A DNA stretch of 33,427 bases from Bacteroidales bacterium (GCA_004557565.1 SFGS01000021.1:1-33427); one strand, 5' to 3'. Positions 1 to 8,300 are shown, counted from the stretch's first letter. Made by a program: numbers and translations. The notes: generated by a model not told the origin, from the letters alone.

Positions 1-83
1 ACACCTATCCTATTGCTCTTCAAAATGTTAAATAAATATTAAATTACCAAAATCCCTTGGTTTACAACATAGAAGAACCGTCC

Positions 84-115
84 CTTTGGTTTGTGATTTC
101 TTTGGTTTGTGATTT
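84..115 (+). repeat. Perfect 16-bp tandem duplication
   Basis: The unit CTTTGGTTTGTGATTT occurs twice head to tail with no mismatch. It lies in non-coding DNA upstream of the large palindromic element. It may be a replication-slippage product; no function is apparent. Confidence 0.9.
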
Positions 116-150
116 GAGGCTGAGGCTTGAATCAGGCACACCACATCACC

Positions 151-645
151 AACGCCGCCCTCCCCAGCGAGGGCGGTGGCATCGCCAAAAGGATAAAAAC
201 CGCTCGCCTTCGGCGAAAAACAAACCCGGTAGGGACGTGATACTTCACGTCCGCCCATAATTGCAATACCATACTGAGTATCAATCATTTGACGCGGACG
301 CGAAGTATCGCGTCCCTACCATGCAAAATCGTTTTTGGGAGATTTGATGCAACCTCCTTCCAAGAAATCATTTTATCATCAGGGGTTTTTCGCCGTGAAA
401 CGGCGAGCGGTTTTTATCCTTGGGGCAACGTGGAATGCCCTCGTAAGAGGGTGCCGGAGGGATTGTGTGGTTGGCGGCATGGAAACTCGTTTCCAATGAC
501 GCAAAGCGCACAGTCCCTCCGCCAAATGCGAAGCATTCCATGCCTTGCTCCAAGGCTGTTTTTTATGTTTTTGTTTTTGATTCCATTCACAATTCGGCAA
601 CAAAGCATAATCTATCCCCACAAATTTTCCACTGAACTGAACCAA
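151..645. repeat. Composite palindromic intergenic repeat, copy 1 (long form)
   Basis: This non-coding stretch is built from nested inverted repeats. An outer pair, GGATAAAAACCGCTCGCC at 191-208 and its exact complement at 402-419, encloses an inner pair at 228-254 and 294-320 that matches at 25 of 27 positions. Further out, GC-rich arms near 155-175 and 440-465 are also loosely complementary. The right end, 545-645, is about 90% identical by eye to 28674-28770, and the inner palindrome recurs at 28532-28624. Copy 2 lacks the roughly 190 bp between the inner palindrome and the right end. No transposase is present, so it resembles a non-autonomous or REP/MITE-like element. Short open frames inside it have no recognisable product. 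Confidence 0.8.
228..320. repeat. Inner palindrome of composite repeat (hairpin arms)
   Basis: The left arm (228-254) and right arm (294-320) are near-perfect inverted copies. Each arm is itself a small palindrome: GACGTGA-TACT-TCACGTC on the left and GACGCGA-AGTA-TCGCGTC on the right. The two substitutions between the arms (T to C and A to G) are compensatory within each small hairpin. That pattern suggests selection on, or gene conversion of, the folded structure. The same arrangement is at 28532-28624. Confidence 0.85.
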
Positions 646-697
646 GAAAATCTGTGAAAAAATAGGGTGGGAGTATGGGGGTTTGGGGAAAATGTTG

Positions 698-705
698 TAA
701 CTTTA
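698..705 (+). promoter_or_regulatory. Possible -7 element for the PurF-family gene
   Basis: TAACTTTA fits the Bacteroidetes -7 consensus TAnnTTTG except for the last base. The nearest TTTG (682-685) is only 12 bases away, shorter than usual, so the -33 element is unclear. Its position argues against the in-frame ATG at 675 and supports translation from 741. Confidence 0.4.
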
Positions 706-740
706 TCGAGTTTTTTAGAAACTACTTTAAATTTAGGGAA

Positions 741-2159
741 ATGGGAGGCTTTTTTGGCACAAAACTCAAAAACAGAGAGTGTAGGGCAGAACTGTTCTAC
801 GGAACTGACTACCAATCACATCTCGGCACTCGCCGTGCTGGTATGGTTACTATCAGTGATGAGGGCGAGTTTTTCCGCTCTATCCATAGTTTGGAGCAAA
901 CGTATTTCAGAACCAAATTCGAGCATGAGCTTGACAAGTTCAAGGGCCGTTCGGGCATTGGCGTGATTAGCGACACCGATGCACAACCGCTGCTCATACA
1001 TTCGCATTTGGGACGTTTTGCACTTGTTACGGTAGCGAAAATCAATAATTTGGAAGAATTGGCACAGCAGTTGCTGGCTGAAAATATGCATTTGAGCGAG
1101 TTCTCGTCGGGGCGTATCAATCCCACTGAGCTCGTTTCGCTGCTTATAATCAAGGGCAAAGACTTTGTGGAAGGCATTGAGAATGTGTTTAATTCCATCA
1201 AAGGCTCGTGCTCAATGTTGCTGCTCACCGAAGATGGCATTATCGCTGCCCGCGACCGCTGGGGACGCACCCCAATAGTGGTGGGCAAGAGCGATGATGG
1301 TATGGCGGTGACCTCTGAATCGACCGCTTTCCCTAACTTGGGATTCGAAACTGTTCATTATGTGGGGCCGGGCGAGATTGTCCGCATCACTGCCGACGAA
1401 ATGATACAGATGCGCAAGCCCAACGAGGAAATGCAGATTTGCTCATTCATGTGGATTTATTACGGATTCCCCACCTCATGCTACGAGGGACGCAACGTGG
1501 AGCAGATGCGCAACGAATGTGGCCGTGCCATGGGCGAAACCGACGATGTGGAAGTGGACTGCGTGTGCGGTATTCCCGATTCGGGCATCGGTATGGCTGT
1601 GGGCTACGCCGAAGGTCATAAGGTGCCATACATGCGTGCCATTGCCAAATACACCCCCACATGGCCTCGCTCGTTTATGCCAAGCAACCAGTCTATGCGC
1701 AACCTTGTGGCAAAGATGAAACTCATTCAAAACACCGATATGCTGAAAGGTAAGCGCTGGTGCTTCTGCGACGACTCTATCGTGCGCGGCACACAGCTTC
1801 GCGACACCGCTGCCGAACTCATCAATGAGGGCGCAAAAGAGGTGCACATGCGCATTGCCTGTCCGCCGCTTATCTACGCTTGCCCATTTGTAAACTTCTC
1901 AGCGTCGAAAAGCGAACTTGAACTCATCACCCGTCGCATTATCCAAGATTTTGAGGGCGACATGAACAAGAATGTTGAGGCCTACGCCACCACAGGCAGC
2001 CCCGAATATCAGCGTATGGTCGACGAGATAGCGCGTCGCCTAAAACTCTCATCGCTAAAGTTCTCCACAGTGGAAACCATAGTGAAGGCCATCGGTTTGC
2101 CCAAGTGCAAAGTGTGCACTCACTGCTTCGACGGCAGTTCATTCCACACCCTGAAGTAA
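741..2159 (+). CDS. PurF-family amidophosphoribosyltransferase homologue with degenerate glutaminase site
   Basis: This 472-residue protein aligns with PurF, the first committed enzyme of purine synthesis. The C-terminal phosphoribosyltransferase half looks intact, with the PRPP loop FCDDSIVRGTQ and the upstream GIPDSG strand. Cysteines in ICSF, YACPF and CKVCTHC fall where the B. subtilis-type enzyme binds its 4Fe-4S cluster. The N-terminal glutaminase half keeps the fold signatures (ARDRWGRTP, TSES) but not the chemistry. It starts MGGFFG instead of MCGI-G, so the Cys nucleophile is Gly; the RYST-G segment is deleted; and the HNG oxyanion motif reads VAK. An in-frame ATG at 675 adds 22 residues unlike PurF and lies upstream of the probable -7 element, so 741 is preferred. 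By this reading it could use ammonia directly or serve another amine-transfer role, which is inference. Family membership is secure; the role is not. Confidence 0.85.
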   Translation: MGGFFGTKLKNRECRAELFYGTDYQSHLGTRRAGMVTISDEGEFFRSIHSLEQTYFRTKFEHELDKFKGRSGIGVISDTDAQPLLIHSHLGRFALVTVAKINNLEELAQQLLAENMHLSEFSSGRINPTELVSLLIIKGKDFVEGIENVFNSIKGSCSMLLLTEDGIIAARDRWGRTPIVVGKSDDGMAVTSESTAFPNLGFETVHYVGPGEIVRITADEMIQMRKPNEEMQICSFMWIYYGFPTSCYEGRNVEQMRNECGRAMGETDDVEVDCVCGIPDSGIGMAVGYAEGHKVPYMRAIAKYTPTWPRSFMPSNQSMRNLVAKMKLIQNTDMLKGKRWCFCDDSIVRGTQLRDTAAELINEGAKEVHMRIACPPLIYACPFVNFSASKSELELITRRIIQDFEGDMNKNVEAYATTGSPEYQRMVDEIARRLKLSSLKFSTVETIVKAIGLPKCKVCTHCFDGSSFHTLK

Positions 2160-2181
2160 ACCGACGTTCAAATCACCATAC

Positions 2182-2222
2182 AAAGGCAGAGCGTGCAAAA
2201 CCAAGCACCCTCTGCCTTTTTT
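2182..2222 (+). terminator. Rho-independent terminator after the PurF-family gene
   Basis: AAAGGCAGAG pairs with CTCTGCCTTT across a loop of about 20 bases, followed by a T-run. It starts 22 bases after the stop codon and also faces the end of the convergent minus-strand module. Confidence 0.8.
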
Positions 2223-2226
2223 GTGT

Positions 2227-3009
2227 TTATGACTTGACGATAAGATTGATGTTAAAATAGTCGTAGACGAATATTGGAAAAGAGTTTAAAACGGCGATGC
2301 TTTCATTTTTGGTGGCGTATAGGCGCTGTTGACCACCAAATATCGCCTGTTGGCTAATTGTGGATTTGCTTTTTGGCAAAGCGTATAGCTCCGATACGAG
2401 CAGGTTGGCTTTGCGCACGTTCATTTCTATCAAGAATTTTCAATTATCCTTGATTTTCAAATATTTGTCTTTTGTGGGTTTCTCTCCTTCTTTGAATAGA
2501 ATATGGTCGAAACTGTCATAAAAAGAAAATTCACGGGCAAGGCGTTTGAAATCGTGGCATTGGGCACGACTCACGGTGTAATGCCGATATTCTTCATCAG
2601 GCAGCTCCTTTGTGTAGCGAATGGATTCAACCATCGGATAATTGATGTAAAGTTTGCCATTGCCTGTTTCGTCATCAAACATTTTCAGCATCACATCTAC
2701 TCGCTGATTGATTTCCTCAAGCGAAAATTGTGAATTTTGGAAGTCGTAGTCAAAGAAAAGATACACTTCAGAAATGTCGGTGCTTCTGATGTTGTGCAAG
2801 GTGGAGTCTCCGCTCTCAGAAAGCCGCTCTCTCATGATTGACACAATGTCGCCATCACCGCCATATTTCATCATTTCGCTGTAAAGGTCATAAATGTTGT
2901 TCCCGAACGAGCAAATGATATTGTCATTCTTTTTCGGGAAATAGAGCCGTTCGATGGTCTTGTAAACGTAAGGCTCACGGTTGCTGCCTTCAAACACAAA
3001 GAGTATCAT
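2227..3009 (-). pseudogene. TOPRIM-like (RloB/DUF4435-like) partner of ATPase, interrupted by one in-frame TGA
   Basis: Read on the minus strand, this is one frame of 260 codons broken only by TGA at 2440-2442. The first part (189 residues) begins MILFVFEGSNREP and has FFDYDFQ at residues 85-91 and NYPMVES at 123-129. These resemble the Glu, Asp-x-Asp and NP-x-E positions of TOPRIM/RloB-type nucleases. After the TGA the same frame continues KFLIEMNVRKAN through FPIFVYDYFN to a TAA at 2227. That C-terminal block reads like the natural end of the same protein, and a TGG (Trp) codon would restore it. Its start overlaps the upstream ATPase stop by ATGA, so the two are translationally coupled. Alternatives are a nonsense mutation, a sequencing error, a genuine shorter protein (3009-2440), or stop readthrough. 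The nuclease assignment is by motif only. Confidence 0.65.
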
Positions 3010-4112
3010 AAGTTGAATGTCCCTCCTCTATACAGTTTCTCCAAATTGTGACCGAATCGCAATTCCTTGTCTGTTAAGTCGCAAATGGCGCGAATCTGAT
3101 TGTCGTTCAATATAAAGAAGCAGTCGGGGCGAAGTAAATCATTGCTTAGCAAAAAAGTGTCGTGCGTGGTGACGAACAACTGGCTATCGCTTTTGAACAA
3201 TCGTTTTGAAATCTTATAGGAGAGCTCGTGATGATAAAAAGCATCAAACTCATCTATAAACACGAACGAGGCATTGCCCATCTCTTTCAGCCAGTAGTAT
3301 TGTAGCTCCAGGTTTTTAGTGCCTGTTGATGCCACCATTTGAAAAGGAATTTTCACTTTGCCCATAATGCAATAGAGCATATTTTCGCCTTGTGAAATTG
3401 GGGCAAACGTATAGTGCTGACCACTGACTTCTTTGAGGTATGCAGAAAAGTCGTCGGCCAAGTTATTTTTAATGATATATTCCTCTATGTTGCTGCCTCC
3501 TTCTTTCAGTCCGATAAACTCACGGTTATCCAAACTTCTGAAGAAAAGCATATTTTCCACAAAATCTCTGAGAGAGATCAGCGGGTGGTCTTTGGCAAGT
3601 GGCACTGCGCTAAGCAAATAATTCACGATGGAGATATTGTTTGCGCTGTCCTTTAAATTGCTGATAGCAGCATCGGTCAACCCAAATTCCGGAGCCACGA
3701 ACAGCGAGTCGCCGTCTTTTCGTAACACCTCATTTCCGTCGATATTCAGCAATTCCGTAATGATTAAGCCCTTTAGTTCGGATGCCACTTTGCTGTAATT
3801 GTAGTTCACGATGCAGCCTTTAAAGTTGAAAGTATATTCAAACTCTACAGGTTGTTCATACCCAATAGCGCAAGCGTAGTTCAGATAGTAATCCGGCTTC
3901 TTCCATTTGTGTGAAAGATGGTTGGCAATGTCGAAAATCGCTAATCCAAAATTTGATTTACCAGAACCGTTAGGACCATAGATGATACCATTTTTCACAG
4001 CACCGTTTTTCACGGCGTTGCTATTGAAAGAATAGTTGCTCGGATTTGATAAGTTCCACTCAATTCTGTCATTGAATCCGCGGTAGTTTTTTACGGCAAA
4101 TTTTGTCAGCAT
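3006..4112 (-). CDS. ABC-type/AAA_15-like ATPase, sensor-type subunit of a two-gene putative defence module
   Basis: This 368-residue protein starts MLTKFAVKNYRGF, typical of SMC/RecF-like ATPases. Walker A is GPNGSGKS (residues 46-53), the ABC signature-like segment is ASTGTKNLE (261-269), Walker B is FVFIDEFD (283-290) and the switch His is in TTHD (315-318). It lacks a long coiled coil and is the size of single-domain ATPases of the RloA, OLD and PARIS AriA type. The stop overlaps the start of the TOPRIM-like partner by four bases. A short internal duplication, VKNGAVKNG, lies just before Walker A. By family logic it would bind ATP, sense a trigger and control the partner nuclease; that role is inferred, not shown. 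It is intact although its partner has a stop codon. Confidence 0.85.
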   Translation of the reverse strand: MLTKFAVKNYRGFNDRIEWNLSNPSNYSFNSNAVKNGAVKNGIIYGPNGSGKSNFGLAIFDIANHLSHKWKKPDYYLNYACAIGYEQPVEFEYTFNFKGCIVNYNYSKVASELKGLIITELLNIDGNEVLRKDGDSLFVAPEFGLTDAAISNLKDSANNISIVNYLLSAVPLAKDHPLISLRDFVENMLFFRSLDNREFIGLKEGGSNIEEYIIKNNLADDFSAYLKEVSGQHYTFAPISQGENMLYCIMGKVKIPFQMVASTGTKNLELQYYWLKEMGNASFVFIDEFDAFYHHELSYKISKRLFKSDSQLFVTTHDTFLLSNDLLRPDCFFILNDNQIRAICDLTDKELRFGHNLEKLYRGGTFNL

Positions 4113-4148
4113 AGTTACAGGGCTTTTGGTTGTTACTTATATTTGCTA

Positions 4149-4193
4149 CAAAAATAGGATATTTTCACTATTCCGTAAAATAATTACGGCAAA
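4149..4193 (-). promoter_or_regulatory. Possible promoter and palindrome upstream of the ATPase module
   Basis: On the minus strand TATTTTTG (4156-4149) fits TAnnTTTG. No TTTG is found at normal spacing. A small palindrome, CCGTAA-N5-TTACGG (4173-4189), sits where a -33 element or operator would be. The assignment is weak. Confidence 0.35.
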
Positions 4194-4302
4194 AAGTTTG
4201 GGTGAGTGCAAAGATTTAACATTTGGCAAGTGGTTTTGACTAAGTGATGTCCTGAAAACTTCCGGAAAAATTTAATTTTGGGGAAGATTGTGGGGGTGGA
4301 GG

Positions 4303-4335
4303 TTGGTGATATTTCGGGGAAAATGATTAAATTTG
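4303..4335 (+). promoter_or_regulatory. Promoter of the murein-peptide operon
   Basis: TTG at 4303-4305, a 22-base spacer and TAAATTTG at 4328-4335 fit the Bacteroidetes TTG-N(17-23)-TAnnTTTG promoter. The start codon follows 45 bases later. Confidence 0.6.
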
Positions 4336-4380
4336 GGGTTGAATTAATTTTTTGAATACAAAAACAAACCTAAAGTTACA

Positions 4381-5808
4381 ATGTTGAAGAAAACTATAAT
4401 CGCCTTCGTTGCGTTTGCAGGATTGATGAGTGCGCAAGCGGCCACCGATGCCACCAATTGGCGCGCCAGTGTTGACCAACTGATGAACAAGGGCGAATTT
4501 ACCCAAGCCTCGCAACTGATGAGGAAGTTGCCATCAAAAGTGCGTAAAGCAAATGCTGTGACCATCGACTCGCTCAACCAGATTATGGGGCGCATTCGCA
4601 AAGATTTCACCCTTTTGCCCGAAGATGGCGTGAAGCAGATTCGTGAGAAGATGCCCGATGCCACCGATGAGCAAATCAACAACTGGAAAAAGGAGAAAGC
4701 CATCGAGGTGATGAATATCGACGGCAAAGAACTGTGGTTTCGCAAGGCTGTGCGCAACCTCTGGCTTTTGGGCGAGGAATTTGCCGAAGTCAATCAAGCC
4801 GACAACACCGAGGGCAGCGAGAAGCTGCGCAAGTATGTGGTGCGCGCCATGCGCACCGTGCCCGATGCCAACGGCGTGCGCGACTGGCACCATGTGAATG
4901 TGACCTTCACGCTCGATGTGGATGCCGATGCCATTCCCGCTGGCGAAACGCTGCGTGTGTGGATGCCTATCCCTTACGAGAATTTGCGTCAAAAGAATAT
5001 CAAACTCGAAAGCAGCAATCGCCCCGTCACTTGGAGCGAGGGCAGCAAACACCACACCGTGTATATGGAGGCTGTGGCAGAGAAGGGCAAGCCCACCCAC
5101 TTTGAATACACTTTCAGCTATGATGTGGGCGAACGCCACATTGCGCAGCAAGACCTTTTGGCGATGGTGGAGCCTTACAAAAACACTCCCGAATATGTGA
5201 AATACACCAGCAGCGAATATCCCCACATCGTGATTACCGATGCTATGCGTGAGTTGGCAGAGCAGATTGTGGGCACTCCCGAAGAAAATCCTGTGCTTGC
5301 CGCCAGCCACATCTACCATTGGATTGCATCACGCTTCCCATGGGCAGGCGCGCGTGAATACAGCACCATCAAGAACATTCCTGAATATGTGCTGGAAAAC
5401 AAGCACGGCGACTGCGGTCAGGTGGGCTTGCTCTACATCACCCTGTGCCGTGCTGCCGGCATTCCTGCACGCTGGGAGAGCGGCTATATGCTCCACCCTG
5501 GCGAAGTGAACTTCCACGACTGGGGCGAAACCTACTTCGAGGGCGTGGGCTGGGTGCCAACCGATGCGTCGTTTGGCCGCACCACCGAGCACAGTGAGCA
5601 GATGCGCGACTATTATGCCACCGGCATGGATATCTACCGTATGGCATCGAACGAGGGTGTGGGCGATAAGTTGAGCCCAGAAAAGAAGTACATTCGCAGC
5701 GAGACCGTGGATTGCCAAATGGGCGAGGTGGAATGGAAAAACGGCAACCTCTACTACGACAAGTGGAATTCATCGTTTAAACTCAACAGCATAGAGCCAG
5801 TCAAATAA
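4381..5808 (+). CDS. Exported transglutaminase-like domain protein
   Basis: The 475-residue protein has a signal peptide of about 20 residues ending SAQA. A transglutaminase-like domain carries the Cys-His-Asp triad at Cys345 (HGDCGQVG), His379 (NFHDWGE) and Asp395 (PTDASFG). The roughly 300 residues before it are probably a beta-rich domain, from the alternating pattern around 160-240; I do not recognise a named family there. It is the first gene of a three-gene set with an NlpC/P60 peptidase and a dipeptide epimerase, spaced 50 and 55 bases apart. Bacterial proteins of this fold often act as cysteine peptidases, so it probably cuts cell-wall-derived or other peptides in the periplasm. The substrate is not visible from sequence. 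Confidence 0.85.
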   Translation: MLKKTIIAFVAFAGLMSAQAATDATNWRASVDQLMNKGEFTQASQLMRKLPSKVRKANAVTIDSLNQIMGRIRKDFTLLPEDGVKQIREKMPDATDEQINNWKKEKAIEVMNIDGKELWFRKAVRNLWLLGEEFAEVNQADNTEGSEKLRKYVVRAMRTVPDANGVRDWHHVNVTFTLDVDADAIPAGETLRVWMPIPYENLRQKNIKLESSNRPVTWSEGSKHHTVYMEAVAEKGKPTHFEYTFSYDVGERHIAQQDLLAMVEPYKNTPEYVKYTSSEYPHIVITDAMRELAEQIVGTPEENPVLAASHIYHWIASRFPWAGAREYSTIKNIPEYVLENKHGDCGQVGLLYITLCRAAGIPARWESGYMLHPGEVNFHDWGETYFEGVGWVPTDASFGRTTEHSEQMRDYYATGMDIYRMASNEGVGDKLSPEKKYIRSETVDCQMGEVEWKNGNLYYDKWNSSFKLNSIEPVK

Positions 5809-5858
5809 TGCGGTTCGGCAATTATTTTAATTAGCAAACAAAAAATTAGCAATCATAA

Positions 5859-7004
5859 ATGAAAAAGGTTTTCCAGATTTTAAGCGTTGTGCTGATGTCG
5901 GCCATCAGCGTCAGCGCCATGGCGGCAGATGCTGCCGACGTATTGAGCAAACTCAAGAGCCGTATCGCTCCCGATAAGCGTACAGCTATCTTTGATGTGA
6001 AATCCACCACCGCTGGCAAGCAGGTGACCGTGACCGGCACCGTGGGATTTCAAGAGCAGAAAGACGCCATCAGCAAAGAACTTGCCGACAACGGTTTCAC
6101 CAATGTGCAAAACAAGGTGAATGTGCTTTACAATGCCGTGCCCGAAGGCAAGAAATGGGCTTTGGTGAAACTCTCGGTGGCAAGTATGCGCTGCGAAGGT
6201 AAGCACGCTGGCGAAATGGCCACTCAAGGCATCATGGGACAGCCTGTGCGAGTGCTCGACTGCACTTCCGACTGGTATCGCGTGCAAACGCCCGACAACT
6301 ATATCTCGTATGTGCCAGAATCGTCGCTCTACTGTAAAACTGAGGCGCAGATGAAAGACTGGCGTGCGGCTAAGCGCTACATTGTGAACACCTACTGCAC
6401 ACGCCTCGTGACCGAGCCTGCTGGCGACGAAACCGTTACCGACCTCGTGATGGGCAACATTCTCGAATACAAGGCAGAAAACGGCGAATGGATTCAACTC
6501 GCCACCCCCGACGGCCGCCTTGGCTGGTTGCCAAAAAGCGAAGTTGACGAATTTCAGGAATGGGCAAAAAGAGACCTCGACCTCAACCTCGTGTTGAAGA
6601 CCGCTCACCGCATGTTGGGCTCAGGCTACCTGTGGGGCGGCACATCAACCAAACTCACCGACTGCTCCGGACTGGTGAAAGTGAGCTATTTCAGCAGCGG
6701 TGTGATTTTGGCGCGCGACGCATCACAGCAAGCACTCTACGGCTTGAAGATAAAAGGATCGGAATGGCAGAAATGCCAGTTCGGCGACTTGCTGTTCTTC
6801 GGCACCAAGTCGGGCCGTGTGACCCACGTGGGCATCTACATGCAAGACGGCAAGTATATTCACTGCTCCGGTCAGGTGAAAATCAACAGCCTCGACCCCA
6901 AGGACCCCACCTACCTCTACTCGCCACTTTCAGCAAGTAGAATCGCAGGCGAGATTGGCACGCCCTACATCACCTATGTGCGCAATCACCCTTGGTACTT
7001 TTAA
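5859..7004 (+). CDS. Exported SH3-domain NlpC/P60 endopeptidase (YkfC-like)
   Basis: This 381-residue protein has a signal peptide ending SAMA. A BON-like or linker region follows (about 25-95), then two bacterial SH3-like segments (about 100-240), then an NlpC/P60 domain. The catalytic residues are Cys269 (LTDCSGLV), His323 (RVTHVGIY) and His335 (YIHCSG). This architecture matches YkfC-type gamma-D-Glu-diamino-acid endopeptidases, which release L-Ala-D-Glu from free murein peptides. The next gene is the matching L-Ala-D/L-Glu epimerase, which strongly supports that substrate. It likely acts in the periplasm as the middle gene of the operon. I am confident of family and fold; exact substrate specificity is inferred from context. 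Confidence 0.88.
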   Translation: MKKVFQILSVVLMSAISVSAMAADAADVLSKLKSRIAPDKRTAIFDVKSTTAGKQVTVTGTVGFQEQKDAISKELADNGFTNVQNKVNVLYNAVPEGKKWALVKLSVASMRCEGKHAGEMATQGIMGQPVRVLDCTSDWYRVQTPDNYISYVPESSLYCKTEAQMKDWRAAKRYIVNTYCTRLVTEPAGDETVTDLVMGNILEYKAENGEWIQLATPDGRLGWLPKSEVDEFQEWAKRDLDLNLVLKTAHRMLGSGYLWGGTSTKLTDCSGLVKVSYFSSGVILARDASQQALYGLKIKGSEWQKCQFGDLLFFGTKSGRVTHVGIYMQDGKYIHCSGQVKINSLDPKDPTYLYSPLSASRIAGEIGTPYITYVRNHPWYF

Positions 7005-7059
7005 CATCAAAATAGAGAGAAAATCAACCGAAACCATAAATCAATAAAACTACATTGAT

Positions 7060-8214
7060 ATGTCAATTGACCGTAGAAAATTCATTTTGGGTGCAGGTCT
7101 TGGAATTGCAGCTGCTGCATCTCCAATCTCGCTCTTTGGTAAGAACGACGCTCCTGCACAAATCAAACGAAGCGGACGACTGAAACTGAAATTCTTCCCT
7201 TACGAATTGAAGTTGAAGCACGCCTTCAATCTTGCTAAATACAGCCGCACCACCACTCCTGATGTGCAGGTGGAACTGGAATACGACGGCGTGGTGGGTT
7301 ATGGCGAATGCTCTATGCCTCCATATCTCGGCGAAAGCGTGGAAAGCGTGTGCAAATTCCTCGGCAGTCTCAATCTTGAGCAGTTCAACGACCCATTCCG
7401 CAAAGAAGACATCTTGGCGTATGTGGAAAGCGTGGCACCCAACAACCGTGCTGCAAAGGCTGGTGTCGACATTGCTTTGCACGACCTTCTCGGTAAGCTC
7501 ATGGGACAGCCTTGGTACAAAATCTGGGGTTTGAATCCAGAAAAGGCGCCTCTCACCACTTGCACCATCGGTATCGACACCGATGAGGTGGTTCGCCAGA
7601 AAATGACCGAAACCTACGACTTCAAGTTGATTAAGGTGAAAATGGGTTTGGGTGGCATTGAAAAAGACAAGCACCTCTATGAACTGGTGCGCAGCATTCG
7701 CCCCGACATCAAGCTCTATGTGGATGCCAACCAAGGTTGGAAAACCAAGGAAGAGGCTCTTGAAATGGCTGAATGGCTTGCCGACAAGGATTGCTTGTTT
7801 GTGGAGCAACCACTGGAAAAGGAAAAGCCACTCGACGACACCGCATGGCTCACCGAGCGCTCTCCACTGCCTATCGTGGCAGATGAGGCATTCCAACGCC
7901 TGCCCGACATTCGCCGCTTCCACGGTGTGTATTCAGGTATCAACATCAAGTTGATGAAGAGCACCGGTATGAACGAAGCCTACAAGATGGTGACATTGGC
8001 GCGCGCACTCGACATGAAGATTATGGTTGGCTGTATGACTGAAACTTCATGCGCTGTGACCGCTGCGGCTCAACTTTCGCCACTCTGCGACTGGGCTGAC
8101 CTTGATGGCAACTGGCTCATTGCCAACGACCGATTCGACGGCATCAAGATTGTGAACGGTCAGGTGACCGTGCCTGCCGACCGTCCAGGCATTGGCGTGA
8201 AACTTGTGAAATAA
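7060..8214 (+). CDS. Tat-exported dipeptide epimerase (L-Ala-D/L-Glu epimerase family)
   Basis: This 384-residue enolase-superfamily enzyme begins SIDRRKFILGAG, a twin-arginine signal, so it is probably exported folded to the periplasm. The catalytic set is complete: KVKMG (acid/base Lys194), metal ligands Asp222 (VDANQGW), Glu249 (FVEQPL) and Asp275 (ADEAF), the second Lys at 297 (NIKLMK), and the C-terminal DLDG typical of dipeptide epimerases. It would convert L-Ala-D-Glu, released by the preceding NlpC/P60 enzyme, to L-Ala-L-Glu for catabolism. The homologous B. subtilis enzyme YkfB is cytoplasmic; the Tat leader here implies the pathway runs in the periplasm. It is the last gene before a strong terminator. 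Confidence 0.9.
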   Translation: MSIDRRKFILGAGLGIAAAASPISLFGKNDAPAQIKRSGRLKLKFFPYELKLKHAFNLAKYSRTTTPDVQVELEYDGVVGYGECSMPPYLGESVESVCKFLGSLNLEQFNDPFRKEDILAYVESVAPNNRAAKAGVDIALHDLLGKLMGQPWYKIWGLNPEKAPLTTCTIGIDTDEVVRQKMTETYDFKLIKVKMGLGGIEKDKHLYELVRSIRPDIKLYVDANQGWKTKEEALEMAEWLADKDCLFVEQPLEKEKPLDDTAWLTERSPLPIVADEAFQRLPDIRRFHGVYSGINIKLMKSTGMNEAYKMVTLARALDMKIMVGCMTETSCAVTAAAQLSPLCDWADLDGNWLIANDRFDGIKIVNGQVTVPADRPGIGVKLVK

Positions 8215-8239
8215 CACGGGGCTTTGCCTCATGTGATAT

Positions 8240-8300
8240 AAAGAGGCTGTGTCAAAATTTCCAAAAGCATTTGGAACCGCAAATTTGACGCAGCCTCTTT
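8240..8300. terminator. Bidirectional-looking terminator after epimerase
   Basis: AAAGAGGCTGTGTCAAA pairs with TTTGACGCAGCCTCTTT with one wobble pair, around a loop containing a smaller stem (CCAAAAGCATTTGG). It separates the murein-peptide operon from the SGNH/MBOAT pair. Confidence 0.75.

Noticed and set aside
289..657. 122-residue plus-strand frame in the repeat region
   Set aside because: It runs through the palindromic element, whose other copy has a different structure and does not keep the frame, so it is not a gene.
675..740. Upstream ATG extension of the PurF-family gene
   Set aside because: The added 22 residues do not resemble PurF, and 675 lies upstream of the probable -7 element at 698.
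4534..5319. 261-residue minus-strand frame opposite the transglutaminase gene
   Set aside because: Antisense shadow, rich in His and Gly, with no motif.
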